Source: JAFAFN01 sp963707555 (GTDB lineage Bacteria; Actinomycetota; Acidimicrobiia; Acidimicrobiales; Microtrichaceae). Taken from it: a stretch of 64,000 bases of DNA. Below the pieces are notes generated by a model. The model worked only from the letters and a program-made list of their open reading frames with translations, was not told the DNA's origin and did no database searches. Of the stretch, positions 9,501 through 18,655 are shown piece by piece. Position 1 is the stretch's first letter. Every line of letters begins with the position of its first letter. The stretch covers positions 186,001 through 250,000 of the forward strand of contig CAVPQM010000002.1 in NCBI GenBank assembly GCA_963707555.1, given 5' to 3'. A program made the translations under genes and the position numbers.

Positions 9501-9797
9501 GTGAGCCCCGAGCTCGCCGCCGAGGGCAGCGCCCGCGACCTGGTGCGACTCGTCCAGCAGGCCCGCAAGGACGAGGACCTGCGCATCACCGACCGCATCT
9601 CGTTGCACCTCACGGCGCATCCCGACCTGGCGGCGGCGATCGACGCCCATCGCGGCTGGATCGCCGAGCAGGTCCTCGCGACCTCGTTCGACGTCGCGGT
9701 GGCGACCGAGGGCGCAGTGTCGGCCCACGGCCGCACCGGCACCCACACCGGCACGATCGACGGCCTCGATGCCGTCGTGGCCATCACCGTCGCCTGA
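6543..9797 (+). CDS. ileS: Isoleucyl-tRNA synthetase
   Basis: Charges tRNA-Ile with isoleucine; class I synthetase of 1084 residues. The HIGH motif appears as HYGH near residue 60 (PPFANGLPHYGHLLTG) and KMSKS as KKLSKK near 630. The CP1 editing domain lies between them and the anticodon-binding domain follows. Length and the WERQRTF N-terminus fit the long, eukaryote-like type 2 IleS associated with mupirocin resistance. ATG 6543 is chosen because of an AGGA a few bases upstream; a GTG at 6510 is in frame but directly behind a TACGAT -10 candidate (6503-6508), so the message probably has a ~30-nt leader. No T-box is present in the short leader. Confidence 0.96.
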   Translation: MTEARSTDTPYPSVPTRADFPAMERRILDQWERQRTFERSVEQRPEDDQYVFDDGPPFANGLPHYGHLLTGYVKDVVPRYQTMRGHRVERRFGWDCHGLPAEMQTEKELGVSGRVAINEYGIDRFNDECRASVMRFTGEWERYVTRQARWVDFDDDYKTMDATYMESVIWAFRQLWDKGLIYEAYRVMPYSWGAETPLSNFEIRLDDATRPRQDPALTVAFTLRAASGEAADLPDALVGADGTEIWAWTTTPWTLPSNLALAVGPEVDYVVVQLDEGPRAGRRVVLGANAVSKYAAELGDEPNIVAHLSGSELAGLRYEPLFPYFAEHADSFRVLVDDYVTDDDGTGVVHQAPGFGEDDQRVCEANGIVLVCPVDDSGRFTDEVADYVGQNVFDANPEIIKDLKAAGVVVRHDTYDHNYPHCWRTDTPIIYKAVSSWYVEVTAIRDRLVELNQEINWIPSHVRDGQFGKWLEGARDWSISRNRFWGSPIPVWRSDDPAYPRTDVYGSLDEIERDFGVRPTDLHRPYIDDLTRPNPDDPTGRSTMRRVPEVFDCWFESGSMPFAQLHYPFENKEQFEEHSPADFIVEYIAQTRGWFYTLHVLSGALFDRPAFSNVICHGVVLDHEGKKLSKKLRNYPDPVEVFESHGSDALRWHLMSSPILRGGDLRISTDASDFTEVIRLVLNPIWNAYSFFTMYANASGYRATFRTDAEGLLDRYVLAKTSALVEAMTERMDDYDIAGACGEVQSYLDALNNWYIRRSRERFWAPGVDGDASELDDDGRDAFDTLFTVLTTLTKVVAPLLPFVAEEIHLGLCGAGEHGDGSVHLEDWPGTDELPQDPELVVSMDRVREVCSVALGLREDHRLRARLPLARLTVAGRDVAGLDELTHLVRDEVNVKQVVLTEDLSSVGEFLLRPNAKVLGPRLGKAVQDVIKAAKAGEWTQLDDGSVAVADQVLAEGEFELALQAREGAAAAPLRDSDAVVELDVEVSPELAAEGSARDLVRLVQQARKDEDLRITDRISLHLTAHPDLAAAIDAHRGWIAEQVLATSFDVAVATEGAVSAHGRTGTHTGTIDGLDAVVAITVA

Positions 9798-9814
9798 CCG
9801 CCGTCGCCCGCCTC

Positions 9815-9948
9815 CCCCCTTCACGAACCGGGGGCGATCACACCGGCCTGGACCGGCATCTCTGCACCCGGTTCACCACCCCTCACGCCCCCTTCACCAA
9901 CCGGGGGCGATCACGCCGGCCAGGACCGGCATCTCTGCACCCGATTCA
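9815..9948. repeat. Imperfect tandem repeat in intergenic region
   Basis: Two ~61-bp copies, 9815-9875 and 9888-9948, offset by 73 bp and differing at only a few positions. A degenerate third start (GATCCGGGCGCGATCA) follows. Each copy contains a small GCCGG...CCGG inverted element. It lies between convergent ileS and the FtsX-type gene and may act as a bidirectional terminator or be a REP-like element. Confidence 0.6.
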
Positions 9949-9975
9949 GCCCCGTGCGTCACGATCCGGGCGCGA

Positions 9976-12900
9976 TCAGAAGAACTCGGGGCGCCGACGC
10001 CGGCGAGGTGTGGGCGTCGCCCGCAACGCGGCGGCGTCCGCGCTGTCGCGGATGCCGGTGACCTCGAGCAGCCGGCGGCCGTCGACCACCGCGAGCGACA
10101 CCCTGTCGGTGCCCGGCGGGCCGTAGAGCGAGATGCTGGTCGACTCCGGCGGCAAGGTCTCGACGAGCGGCTCGGGATGGCGGGCCACGACGACCAGCAG
10201 TCGATGGTCGGTGCTCGCCACGAGGCACACCGATCCCTTCGCCCACCCCTGAACGAGATGCCGAACGGTCTCGTCGGGTTCCAGCGTGCGTGCGAACGGG
10301 AGCAACACCGGTGTCGCGTCACGCACGCTCGCCGGGTCGAGGCGGTCGAGCACGTCACCGAGACGCAGCCGCACGACCGGGTCGAGGTCGGGCGCGACCG
10401 GCTCGTTGCGCCGCAGGCGGTCCGGGCGGGTCGGCTCCGCGGTGAACGCCACGCTCGGACGACGCCGAGGGGGCACCGTGGACTCCTCGGCGGGTCGCAC
10501 CCAGCTGTCGGAACGCGGGAGGTCGCCCGCTGGCGGAGGCTCGACCGGCGGTTCGCCGAGCGGGGCAGCGACCGGGTCGCCCTCGACGTTCAGCGCAGGC
10601 TCGTTCGGAGCAGCGGCTCGTTCGGAGCCGGCTCGTTCGGAGCCGGCTCGTTCGGAGCCGGCTCGTTCGGAGCCGGCACCGGCGGCATCGGGACTGCAGC
10701 ATCGGGAACGGCGACAGTGGGCCGCTCGGCGGCGACCACCGGTTCGACGACGGTCGGCTCGGTCGCGTCGGGCGCCGGTCCGAGTGCCGGCGGCGTGGAC
10801 ACCGACGGCATCGCCCGAGCTGGCACCACCGGTGGCGGTGGCGTGACGGGGCCCGGAGCGAACGGCCCCGGAACGGGACCCGTTGGCGCTGACGCCGGCG
10901 CAGGCTGGGTCGGAGCAGCCGGGGCCGACGGCACCGACCCGGCCGTCGCCGCAGCACCAGCGGCGACGGGCTCGCCGGGAGCTGGCGTGACGCCATGGAA
11001 CGGTGGCGGCGCCGTCGCTGCCGTCGCCTCCGCGCGAGCCATCCGAGCACGGCGGCGCTCGTCGCTCCAGCGAGCGAGGCCGGCCCGCAGGCCGATGCTC
11101 CGAGCTGCGTCGCCGGAATCGGACACGGCATCGAGCGCGGGAATGGCCGCTGCCCATCGAGCGGGAACGACCGCAGCGAGCACGCCGAGCGCCACCGCGG
11201 CGAACGCCGTGACCGTGAGCACCGGCACGGGGATCGACAGTCCTTCGATGCCGAACTGCTTGAGCGAGCCGATCGCGGCCACACCGATCACGACACCCGC
11301 GACCAGACCGAGAGCGGTGCCGATGACCGCGAACGACGCCCCCTCGATCAACACCAGGCGCTGCACCTGGGACCGGGTCGCCCCTGCGGCGCGCAGCAGT
11401 CCGAACTCGCGTCGGCGCTCACCCACCGAGAGCAGCAGGGTGTTGACCACGCCGACGAGCGCCTGGATGAGCGTGAACAGCAGCATCCACTGGATCACCC
11501 GCTGGAAGCCGTCCAGCAGGTCCGACCGGCTGGCGACGAACTCCGACGGCTCCAGCACCGAGGTGATGCCGTAGCTCCCCGCGAGGTCCACGACTGCGGC
11601 CGCGCGCCGCCGGCGTGTCCTCCGCAAGGCGGACGAGTCCGATCAGGTCGGGGGTGGCGGGGATCTGCCGCATGAGCACCGAGCGGTTGATCACCGCCTC
11701 TCCGAGCAGCACCGACCCCGAGTCGTAGATGCCCTCGACGGCCATCAACTCCTCACCGCCGCCGTTGAAGTACACGGGCACCATCGAGCCGATGGTCAGA
11801 CCCGAGCGTCTCGGCCGCTCGACGTTCGACGGCGATGCCGAGCTCCGACAACTCCGACGGCTCCGGACCGACCCAGATCGGCGTCAGCACCTGGTCGAGC
11901 GCGGCGCCGTCGATGGCGGTGATACGGGCCGGGATCTCGGCGATCCGCACCCGGCCGAGCTGCCAGCCGCTGACCGCTCCCACCTCGGGCAGCCCGGCGA
12001 CCTGCTCGAGCAGATCGGCAGGGAGGCCGCCCTTGGTGAACGTCTCGGAGTCGAGGACCAGATCGGCGCTCACCAGGTCCGACACGTCGGCGTCGACGGA
12101 CGCGGTGAACGAGGCCAGGAAGACGCCGAGACCTGCGACGACCGCGGTCGCCAGCATGAGCGCACCGGTCGTCGCGGCGGTGCGCGACCGGTTGCGGATG
12201 GCGTCGCGGGAACCGATGCGGCGCAGGGCCGCCGGGCGGGTCGGAACCAGCCGGATGCCGCCGGCGACGGCGTAGCTCAGGGCGGCCGGCGTCAACACCA
12301 TCACCACGCCGACGAGCGCCACGCCTCCTGCGATCGACAACACGAGCGACGCGGCGACATCGGCCAGCAGCAGGAGTCCTGCCACCAGCACGGCGAACGC
12401 CAGCACCACCGCGACCGAGTTCAACAGGCGCGACCACCCGCTGGTCACGTCCGCACCCGGCGCCTCGGCGACCGCCTCGATGGCCGGCACCGCACACGCC
12501 CGACGGGCCGGCACGATCGCTGCGAGCACCGTGGCCCCCACTCCGATCAACACCGCCCAGACCAGCGCCGAGATCGACACGGTCGAGCCGCCCACGGGCA
12601 CCGACGTACCCAGCGAACCGACCGCCACCTCGATGAGACGACCGAGGATCAGCCCGAGGGGCGCGCCGAGCAGCGATGCGATGCTCGCCAACAGCGCTGC
12701 TTCGATCAACGCCGCCGCCATGAGTTGGCGGCGTTTCGCGCCGACCAGGCGGAACGCTGCGAAGGTCCTGCGCCGCTCGGCGTAGAGCAGGGTGAGCGAG
12801 TTCGCGACGGTCACCATCCCGACCACCAGCGCGAGTCCGGCGAACCCCATGATCAGCACCCGGATCAGCGTGAAGCTGCGGGTGACCGACTCTTGGCGGT

Positions 12901-13696
12901 GCCTCGCGCCGGTCTCGCCGTCGACGACCTCGGCACCGGCGGGCAGCTGCTGTCGGATCTGCGCCGCCATCTGCTCGACGTCCGCGCCGTCGTCGAGCCG
13001 GATCGCCACCCGGTTGTCGTTGTTCGGCATCTCGAACAGGGTCCGTGCTCGCTCGGTCGAGAAGATCGCGAGCGATGAGCCGTCGGGCAGCTCGCCCTCG
13101 GCGGTGGTGACGATGCCGGTGACCCGGAACTCCGACTTGGCGCCCGTGGTGGTGATCCCGACCGTGTCGCCGACCTGTACGCCGGCGATGTCGGCCGAGC
13201 GCTCGTCGATCACGACCTCGTCGTCGCCCTCGGGCGGTCGACCCTCGCCGACGAACCGGTACGGCGACATCGCCTCGTCGTCGGGCCAGTTCGTTCCGAG
13301 CGGCTGCTCCGACAGGCCCGGCCCGACGACCGGCAGCCCGTCGGCGCCGAGGATGACGGCGACCTCTTCGAGCCGCGACACCGCCGCGGCGATGCCGGGC
13401 TGCCCCTGCAGTCCCTCGGCGATCGAGGCGGGCACGAGGCGGCGGGTCTCCTCGAGCGACGAGGAATAGGCGACCTCGCCCTCGACCACCAGGTCGGCGT
13501 TCTCGGCCCCGGCCGCGGCCAGGTTGTCGAGCCCGTTCGAGACGCGGTTCAACAGCGTCAGCGCACCCGCCAGGTAGCCCACGCCGAGGGCCACCGCGAG
13601 CGTCGCGAGCGCGAGTCGACGACGCTGGCGGACGAGCGCGGCAACCATGCGCCAGAGCCCGACCCCGGGCCGTCTGCCCGAGACGGAAGCCATCAA
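9976..13696 (-). CDS. FtsX/MacB-type ABC transporter permease with C-terminal PH-like tail (frameshifted)
   Basis: About 1240 residues if repaired. It has an N-terminal TM helix, a periplasm-type MacB_PCD domain (~60-260), a first FtsX domain with three TM segments (~280-420), further TM helices, a second MacB_PCD, and a second FtsX domain ending near 11050. A Pro/Ala-rich linker with APNEP repeats follows, then ~120 residues (HLVQGWAKGSVCLVASTDHR ... LEVTGIRD) that look like a bacterial PH-like fold. Such permeases export or extract lipoproteins or lipids with a separate ATPase, which is not adjacent. Frame breaks at ~11808 (extra G), ~11605 (extra base) and ~10614 (missing base in a 15-bp repeat) are each followed by clean continuation. 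The start is ATG 13696 or 13693. Confidence 0.8.
10598..10674. repeat. 15-bp tandem repeat coding for APNEP
   Basis: Five copies of a GGCTCGTTCGGAGCC-like unit, starting at 10598, 10615, 10630, 10645 and 10660. On the minus strand it encodes the pentapeptide APNEP. Three spacings are 15 bp but one is 17, which is the frame break in the host gene. It is a flexible linker of variable length and a natural slippage site. Confidence 0.85.
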
Positions 13697-13716
13697 CCGA
13701 CGTTACCCGTGGGCAC

Positions 13717-14526
13717 TCAGCAGTCCGACGGACCGGAGCGGAACTCGGCGCGACGCTTCTGTTCGATGGCCGCGACCCCTTCGCGCACGTCGGGACCGGT
13801 GAACCCCAGCATCTCCATCGCCGCCGAGGCGTCGAAGATGGGGCCGGCGTCGCGCAGCCAGCCGTTCAAGGAGTACTTGGTCCAGCGCATCGCAGTGACC
13901 GAGCCGGCGGCCAACCTGCGAGCGACACCGGTCGCGGTGTCGAGGACCTGATCGTCGTCGACGCACATGCTGACCAGCCCGATGCGCTCTGCCTCTTCAC
14001 CGAGCAAGGTGTCGCAGGTGAGCAGGTAGTACTTCGCCTTGGCCATGCCGCAGAGCAGCGGCCAGATCACTGCAGCGTGATCGCCGGCGGCGACGCCGAG
14101 CTTGGTGTGGCCGTCGATCAGGCGGGAGGTGCGCCCGGCGACCGACACGTCGGCGAGCAGCGCGACGGCGAGCCCGGCACCGACGGCGGGCCCCTCGATC
14201 GCGGACACCACCGGCACCGAGATGTTGATCATGTGGTGCACGAGCTCGCGGGCCTCTCGGAAGACGCCGTTGCGATAGTCGAAGTCCTCGTACATCGCCT
14301 TGACCATCTCCAGGTCGCCGCCCGCGGAGAACGCGCCGTCGGCGCCGTGCACCAGCACCGCACGGGTCTCGGGGTCGCGGTCGATCACCGGCCAGACGTC
14401 GCAGAGCTCGCGGTGCAGGTCCCGGTCGACCGCGTTGAGCCGTCCGGGGCTGTCCAGCACGAGTCGGAGCACGCCGTCCTCGGGTCGGTCGATCCGGAGG
14501 CGTTCGAACTGTCGGTAGAGATCCAC
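13717..14526 (-). CDS. Enoyl-CoA hydratase/isomerase family protein
   Basis: A 269-residue crotonase-fold protein. Oxyanion-hole segments are visible: GADGAFSAGGDLEM (~60-73) and AIEGPAVGAGLAVALLADV (~103-121); the central hydrophobic helices are of normal length. The position of the usual catalytic Glu pair is not obvious, so hydratase, isomerase or decarboxylase activity cannot be separated. GTG 14526 is chosen because TACCCT lies 7 nt upstream. It lies just downstream of the site-2 protease gene on the same strand; fatty-acid or branched-chain acyl-CoA turnover is the likely pathway. Confidence 0.85.
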   Translation of the reverse strand: MDLYRQFERLRIDRPEDGVLRLVLDSPGRLNAVDRDLHRELCDVWPVIDRDPETRAVLVHGADGAFSAGGDLEMVKAMYEDFDYRNGVFREARELVHHMINISVPVVSAIEGPAVGAGLAVALLADVSVAGRTSRLIDGHTKLGVAAGDHAAVIWPLLCGMAKAKYYLLTCDTLLGEEAERIGLVSMCVDDDQVLDTATGVARRLAAGSVTAMRWTKYSLNGWLRDAGPIFDASAAMEMLGFTGPDVREGVAAIEQKRRAEFRSGPSDC

Positions 14527-14533
14527 GGCGAGG

Positions 14534-14539
14534 AGGGTA
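14534..14539 (-). promoter_or_regulatory. -10 element for a leaderless transcript
   Basis: TACCCT on the minus strand, 7 nt before GTG 14526. Confidence 0.5.
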
Positions 14540-14560
14540 GCGACCGGCTCCGTGGCGGGG

Positions 14561-15679
14561 TCAGACCGTCGCCAGCTCGAGGACACGGTCGACGTCCTCG
14601 GAGCACAGGACGCCCTCGACGGAGTTGCCGTCGGTGACCACCGCACGCCAGTAGGTGCCCGAGCCGAGACGGGCCAGGACCTCTTCGACCGACTCCTCGG
14701 GATGCACGCGCGGCAGGCTCCAGATCGGTTCGGTCAGCGAGGTGATCGGCACCACGGACCGCTGGGCGGGCGGGACCCGCATGACGGCGTCGGGGAAGAC
14801 GAGCGACGAGACGTGGCCGTGCTCGTCGTACACCGTCACGATGGGCGTGCCGGGGTTGGCCTGCAGCGTGCGTTCCAGGTCGGCCACCGTGGCGTTGCGC
14901 GGCAGCGGCCGGGGCAGGCGGCGACCGAGCCCGGACACCGCGGCGACGAGCAACTCCGGTCGCGCCCCGGAGGCCGTCCACTCCGAGCGTGCGGCCAACA
15001 GCAGGAACAGCGCCAGCAGCAACGTCCACATCCCGGACCAGAACGACCACCACTTCATCGCGGCGAGCGACGCGGCGATGAGCACCCCCGCCAGGATCTG
15101 CCCCCAGAGGGCGGCGGTGCGGGTCGCGGAGCCCTTGCGTCCCGAGCGCCGCCAGAGGATCGCGCGCAGCATCCGTCCGCCGTCGAGCGGGAAGGCCGGC
15201 AGCAGGTTGGAGACGGCGAGCACGACGTTGATCGCGGCGAGCCAGATCAGCAGGCCGGCCAGCACCGCGGAGCCGTCGGCACGTTCGACACCCCAGTAGC
15301 CGAGGCCGAAGATGCCCGCCATGACCATCGACATCGCCGGTCCGGCCGCCGCGATGCGGAACTCGGCACCGGCGTTGTCCGCGTCGCCCTCGAGCTTCGC
15401 GACACCGCCGAAGAGCCACAGCGTGATCTCGATGACCTTCACGTCGTTGCGGTCGGCGATGTAGCTGTGTCCGAGCTCGTGGCCGGTCAGCGACAGCAGG
15501 AAACCGATCACGCCGATGACTGCGGCGAACCAGTAGGCGCTCGTCGGGTGGTCGGGCGCGATCGACGGCAGTGACAGCTCGGCGAGGCTGAAGGTCAACA
15601 GCACGCACACGACGAGCACGCCCCAGTTGAGGCCGATGGGAACTCCGAGCAGTCGTCCGAGCCGAAGGTGCGTGCGCAT
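14561..15679 (-). CDS. Site-2 zinc metalloprotease with CBS domain
   Basis: A 372-residue intramembrane protease of the M50/SpoIVFB-like group (the mycobacterial Rv2625c type). Zinc ligands are HELGH (~66-70) and the distal Asp is in NLLPAFPLDGGRM (~158). Five to six TM helices fill residues 1-215; a pair of CBS motifs (~245-370) may sense adenine nucleotides. It would cleave membrane-embedded anti-sigma factors or regulators. ATG 15679 has TACCCT 9 nt upstream and no SD. The gene may be transcribed with the downstream enoyl-CoA hydratase, though that has its own -10. Confidence 0.9.
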   Translation of the reverse strand: MRTHLRLGRLLGVPIGLNWGVLVVCVLLTFSLAELSLPSIAPDHPTSAYWFAAVIGVIGFLLSLTGHELGHSYIADRNDVKVIEITLWLFGGVAKLEGDADNAGAEFRIAAAGPAMSMVMAGIFGLGYWGVERADGSAVLAGLLIWLAAINVVLAVSNLLPAFPLDGGRMLRAILWRRSGRKGSATRTAALWGQILAGVLIAASLAAMKWWSFWSGMWTLLLALFLLLAARSEWTASGARPELLVAAVSGLGRRLPRPLPRNATVADLERTLQANPGTPIVTVYDEHGHVSSLVFPDAVMRVPPAQRSVVPITSLTEPIWSLPRVHPEESVEEVLARLGSGTYWRAVVTDGNSVEGVLCSEDVDRVLELATV

Positions 15680-15824
15680 TCGTCGTCGAGGGTACCGCCG
15701 ACGAGCCCGCGTACTCCCCGTCCCGCACCGCGACGGGTGTGAAGTCGCTCAGGCCCGCGCCCCGGAGTCGGCCCCGGATCGCCCGGAATTGCCCGGCACC
15801 GGCGCCACGGAATGCAATGACGGG

Positions 15825-16717
15825 ATGTCGAGCTCCGATGTCTCCGCCCTGGTCGACCGCCGAGCAGCCCTGCTCGCGGCTCGGAACCGGAACGACCGGG
15901 CCGAGCTGGACGCTGCCATGACCGAGCTGGATGCCGTCACCGTGGAGCTGCGCGACGCCCTCGACGGTCGGGCGCCGAGGGTGCGACGGGTCACCGCTGA
16001 CGAACCCGGTGCCCTGGTGGCGCGTCTCGCTGCGGCGGAACCGGTGCACCCGATCTCGGGTCCCGACGACCTGGCCGACCGGCTCGCCGAGGACCGCCGG
16101 TGCTTCGTGCTCGAGCACCCGCTGCTGCCCGGACGCCCGCTGAACGTGGTGTGGGTGGCGTTGTGGAAGGGAGTGCCCGACGACCTGGCTGCGGTGCTCG
16201 ACCCGGACGCCCCGACGGCCGATCCCGCCGAGGCGGACACGGCCGCGTTCTATTCGATCTGGAACGTCGAGCCGGGCCTGGTCGGGCTTCCCGGCGGCCG
16301 GGCGCTGCTCGGCGGGGTCGTCGAGCAGTTGCGTGAGGAGTTGCCCGGACTCCGCACCTTCGTGACCCTCTCCCCCGTTCCCGGCTTCCGTCGCTGGGCA
16401 GAGGAGCACGGGTCCCACGTCGGACCGGAGTCCGAGCAGCGCGACGAGCTGCTGCGGGCATGTGCCACCTACCTGACCGCCGTCGGCGAGGACGGTCGGC
16501 CGCTCGACCCCGTGGCGCGGTTCCACCTGGGCAACGGCGCACGGCTGTTCGACCTGGCCTGGGGAGCGGATCGCTCCGACGCGGCATGGCTCGGTCCTTC
16601 GGCATCATGGCCAACTACCGCTACGCCCCCGAGGACCGGGCAGCGAACGCCGCGGCGCTGCAGAAGGGGCACCCGGCGCTCGGCGCGCCAGTCGCCGCGC
16701 TCCTCGAACGGGCCTGA
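15825..16717 (+). CDS. Malonyl-CoA decarboxylase family protein (one frame break)
   Basis: Converts malonyl-CoA to acetyl-CoA and CO2. About 297 residues after repair. Family features are the helical N-terminus (ALVDRRAALLAARNRND), HPISGPDDLADRL, CFVLEHPLLPGRPLNVVWV near 110-130 as in the GNAT-like catalytic domain, FYSIWNVEPGL, and LRTFVTLSPVPGFRRW. The conserved NGARL and MANYRY elements follow. At ~16593 one base is missing (GGTCC for GGTTCC), so the end (SFGIMANYRYAPEDR) is in the next frame. ATG 15825 has a weak TGCAAT upstream. No malonyl-CoA synthetase is adjacent, so its pathway context is open. Confidence 0.85.
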
Positions 16718-16846
16718 CGCCGCGCGCCTCGAACGGGGCCACTGCACGGTGACATGTCTGACATCCGACGGAAAAGGTTGCCGCTGATGGCCGACGGGTA
16801 GCCTCTCGGCCACGTGACGCACCATCCCATCCGGAGGTCCCCCCTC

Positions 16847-17686
16847 ATGCGCACCCGCTCCATCGCCCTCGTTCCGCTTCTCGCGACCGCAGCTCTGCTG
16901 TTGGGCGCGTGCGGCAGCGACTCGGCCGACGACGACACCACCACGACCGCCGGCGATGCCGGCGGGGGCAGCAGCGAGCTCAGCCTCGAGGGCGTCGAAC
17001 TCGTGAGCGACGGCACGCTCACCGTCTGCTCCGACATGCCCTACAAGCCCTTCGAGTTCGAAGAGGACGGCGAGACCACCGGCTTCGACTACGACATCGT
17101 CTCCGCGATGGGTGAGCAGCTCGGCGTGACCGTCGAGTTCGTCACGACGCCGTTCGACAACATCATCCCGGCGCTCGCCGCGGGCAGCTGCGACATGATC
17201 GCCTCGGCGATGACCATCACCGACGAGCGCGCCGAGAAGGTCGACTTCACCGAGCCGTACTTCGATGCCGACCAGTCGCTGCTGGTGCTCAAGGAGAACG
17301 AGGACGAGTTCGCCACCCTCGAGGACCTCGCAGGCGAAGACTTCGGTGTGCAGGTCGAGACCACCGGCGCCACCTACGCCGAGGAGAACAAGCCCGAGGG
17401 CTCCACGATCAAGGAATTCTCCACCGGTGACGAGATGTTCCCGGCGTTGATCTCGGGTGACATCAAGGCGGCCCTGCAGGACCTGCCGGTGAACGCCTAC
17501 CGGGCGACCACCGCTCCCGATCAGTTCGTGGTCACCGAGACCTTCCCGACCGGCGAGCAGTACGGCTTCGCCGTCGCCAAGGACTCCGACCTGCTCGCCC
17601 CGCTCGACGCTGCGCTCGCGAAGATCCGTGAGGACGGCACCTACGACGACGTGTACACCGAGTGGTTCGGCGACCTGAAGAGCTGA
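16847..17686 (+). CDS. Polar amino-acid ABC transporter, substrate-binding lipoprotein
   Basis: A 279-residue extracellular family 3 (SBP_bac_3) receptor. Signal peptide with lipobox LLLGAC (Cys ~23), an acidic Thr-rich linker, then the bilobal domain: CSDMPYKPFEF, GFDYDIVSAM, DMIASAMTITDERAEKVDF and YGFAVAKDSDLL. It delivers polar amino acids such as glutamate/glutamine or arginine to the following permease. ATG 16847 has GGAGG 9 nt upstream; an in-frame GTG at 16814 would precede the signal peptide. A strong hairpin follows its stop and may raise its expression over the permease. Confidence 0.93.
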   Translation: MRTRSIALVPLLATAALLLGACGSDSADDDTTTTAGDAGGGSSELSLEGVELVSDGTLTVCSDMPYKPFEFEEDGETTGFDYDIVSAMGEQLGVTVEFVTTPFDNIIPALAAGSCDMIASAMTITDERAEKVDFTEPYFDADQSLLVLKENEDEFATLEDLAGEDFGVQVETTGATYAEENKPEGSTIKEFSTGDEMFPALISGDIKAALQDLPVNAYRATTAPDQFVVTETFPTGEQYGFAVAKDSDLLAPLDAALAKIREDGTYDDVYTEWFGDLKS

Positions 17687-18655
17687 TCTCGGACGACGCG
17701 ACGGCCGGGGCCACCGCGCCCCGGCCTTCGCCGCGTCCGCGCACCCGCCGCATCCCGGCACGACGCGCCGCACAGCTGCGCCGCTGGGCGGTGTACGCGT
17801 TCACCGTCGTGGCGCTGGTCCTGATCGCGCTCAACGCGGACTGGGCGAAGCTCCAGGAGACCTTCTTCGACCCGGAGATCTTCAAGGACCTGTTCCCCGA
17901 GATCATCACGGTCGCGGCGAAGAACACGATCATCCTCGCGGTGCTGGCGTTCGCCGGCGGGATCGTGCTCGGTCTCGTGCTGGCGCTCATGCGCCTGTCG
18001 TCGATCCGCCCCTACCGCTGGGCGGCGCTGGCGTACATCGAGTTCTTCCGCGGCATCCCGGCCCTGCTGACCCTGATGCTGGTCGGCTTCGTGCTGCCGA
18101 TCGCCCTGGGGTTCCGGGTCAAGGAGCTGCTGCCGTTCCTGGGCAACTACGGCACCCCGGCGGTCGGCCTGTCGGTCGTCGCCGGTGCGTACCTCGCCGA
18201 GACGATCCGCGGCGGCATCGAAGCCGTGCCGAAGGGCCAGATGGAGGCCGCCCGCTCGCTCGGCATGAGCCACGGCCAAGCCATGCGCAGCATCATCATC
18301 CCGCAGGCGTTCCGGGTGATGATCCCGCCGCTGACCAACGAGTTCGTGCTGCTCATCAAGGACACGTCGCTCGTCTTCGTGCTCGGTGTCGCGGCCGCCG
18401 ACCGCGACCTGGCGTTCTTCATGAAGGCGGCGGTGCAGGAGACGTTCAGCGGCACTCCGTTCATCGCCGTCGCCGTGATGTACATGATCATCACGCTGCC
18501 CCTCACCGCGGTGTCGAGGCACCTCGAACGGACGCGGCGCCACCTCCAGCCGCCGCCGAACACCCGGCACCGGCGGCGTGGTCAGCCCGAGTGCCGCGGG
18601 GCCGAACACGACGACCGGCCCCGGAACCTCCAACGACCAGGTGTGGGACGGATGA
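17662..18655 (+). CDS. Polar amino-acid ABC transporter permease (frame break near 3' end)
   Basis: A HisM/GlnP-type inner-membrane subunit with a cytoplasmic basic N-terminus, five to six TM helices, and the ATPase-coupling EAA loop (EAARSLGMSHGQAMRSIIIPQA, ~190-210). The start is uncertain: GTG 17662 overlaps the binding-protein stop by 25 bp. As read, the frame runs on into the ATPase with no stop. A one-base shift at ~18530 instead gives a stop at 18653-18655 that overlaps the ATPase ATG (ATGA), the normal operon arrangement, so I call separate genes. It imports amino acids with its two neighbours. Confidence 0.87.
17703..17726 (+). terminator. Intercistronic hairpin after binding-protein gene
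   Basis: GGCCGGGGC, 6-nt loop, GCCCCGGCC: a perfect 9-bp GC stem 16 bp after the binding-protein stop and inside the proposed 5' end of the permease. No U-tract. It could block 3' decay or attenuate read-through, giving more binding protein than permease. Confidence 0.5.

Noticed and set aside
10598..10674. CRISPR-like regular repeat
   Set aside because: The units are contiguous 15-mers without spacers, and code for APNEP inside a gene.
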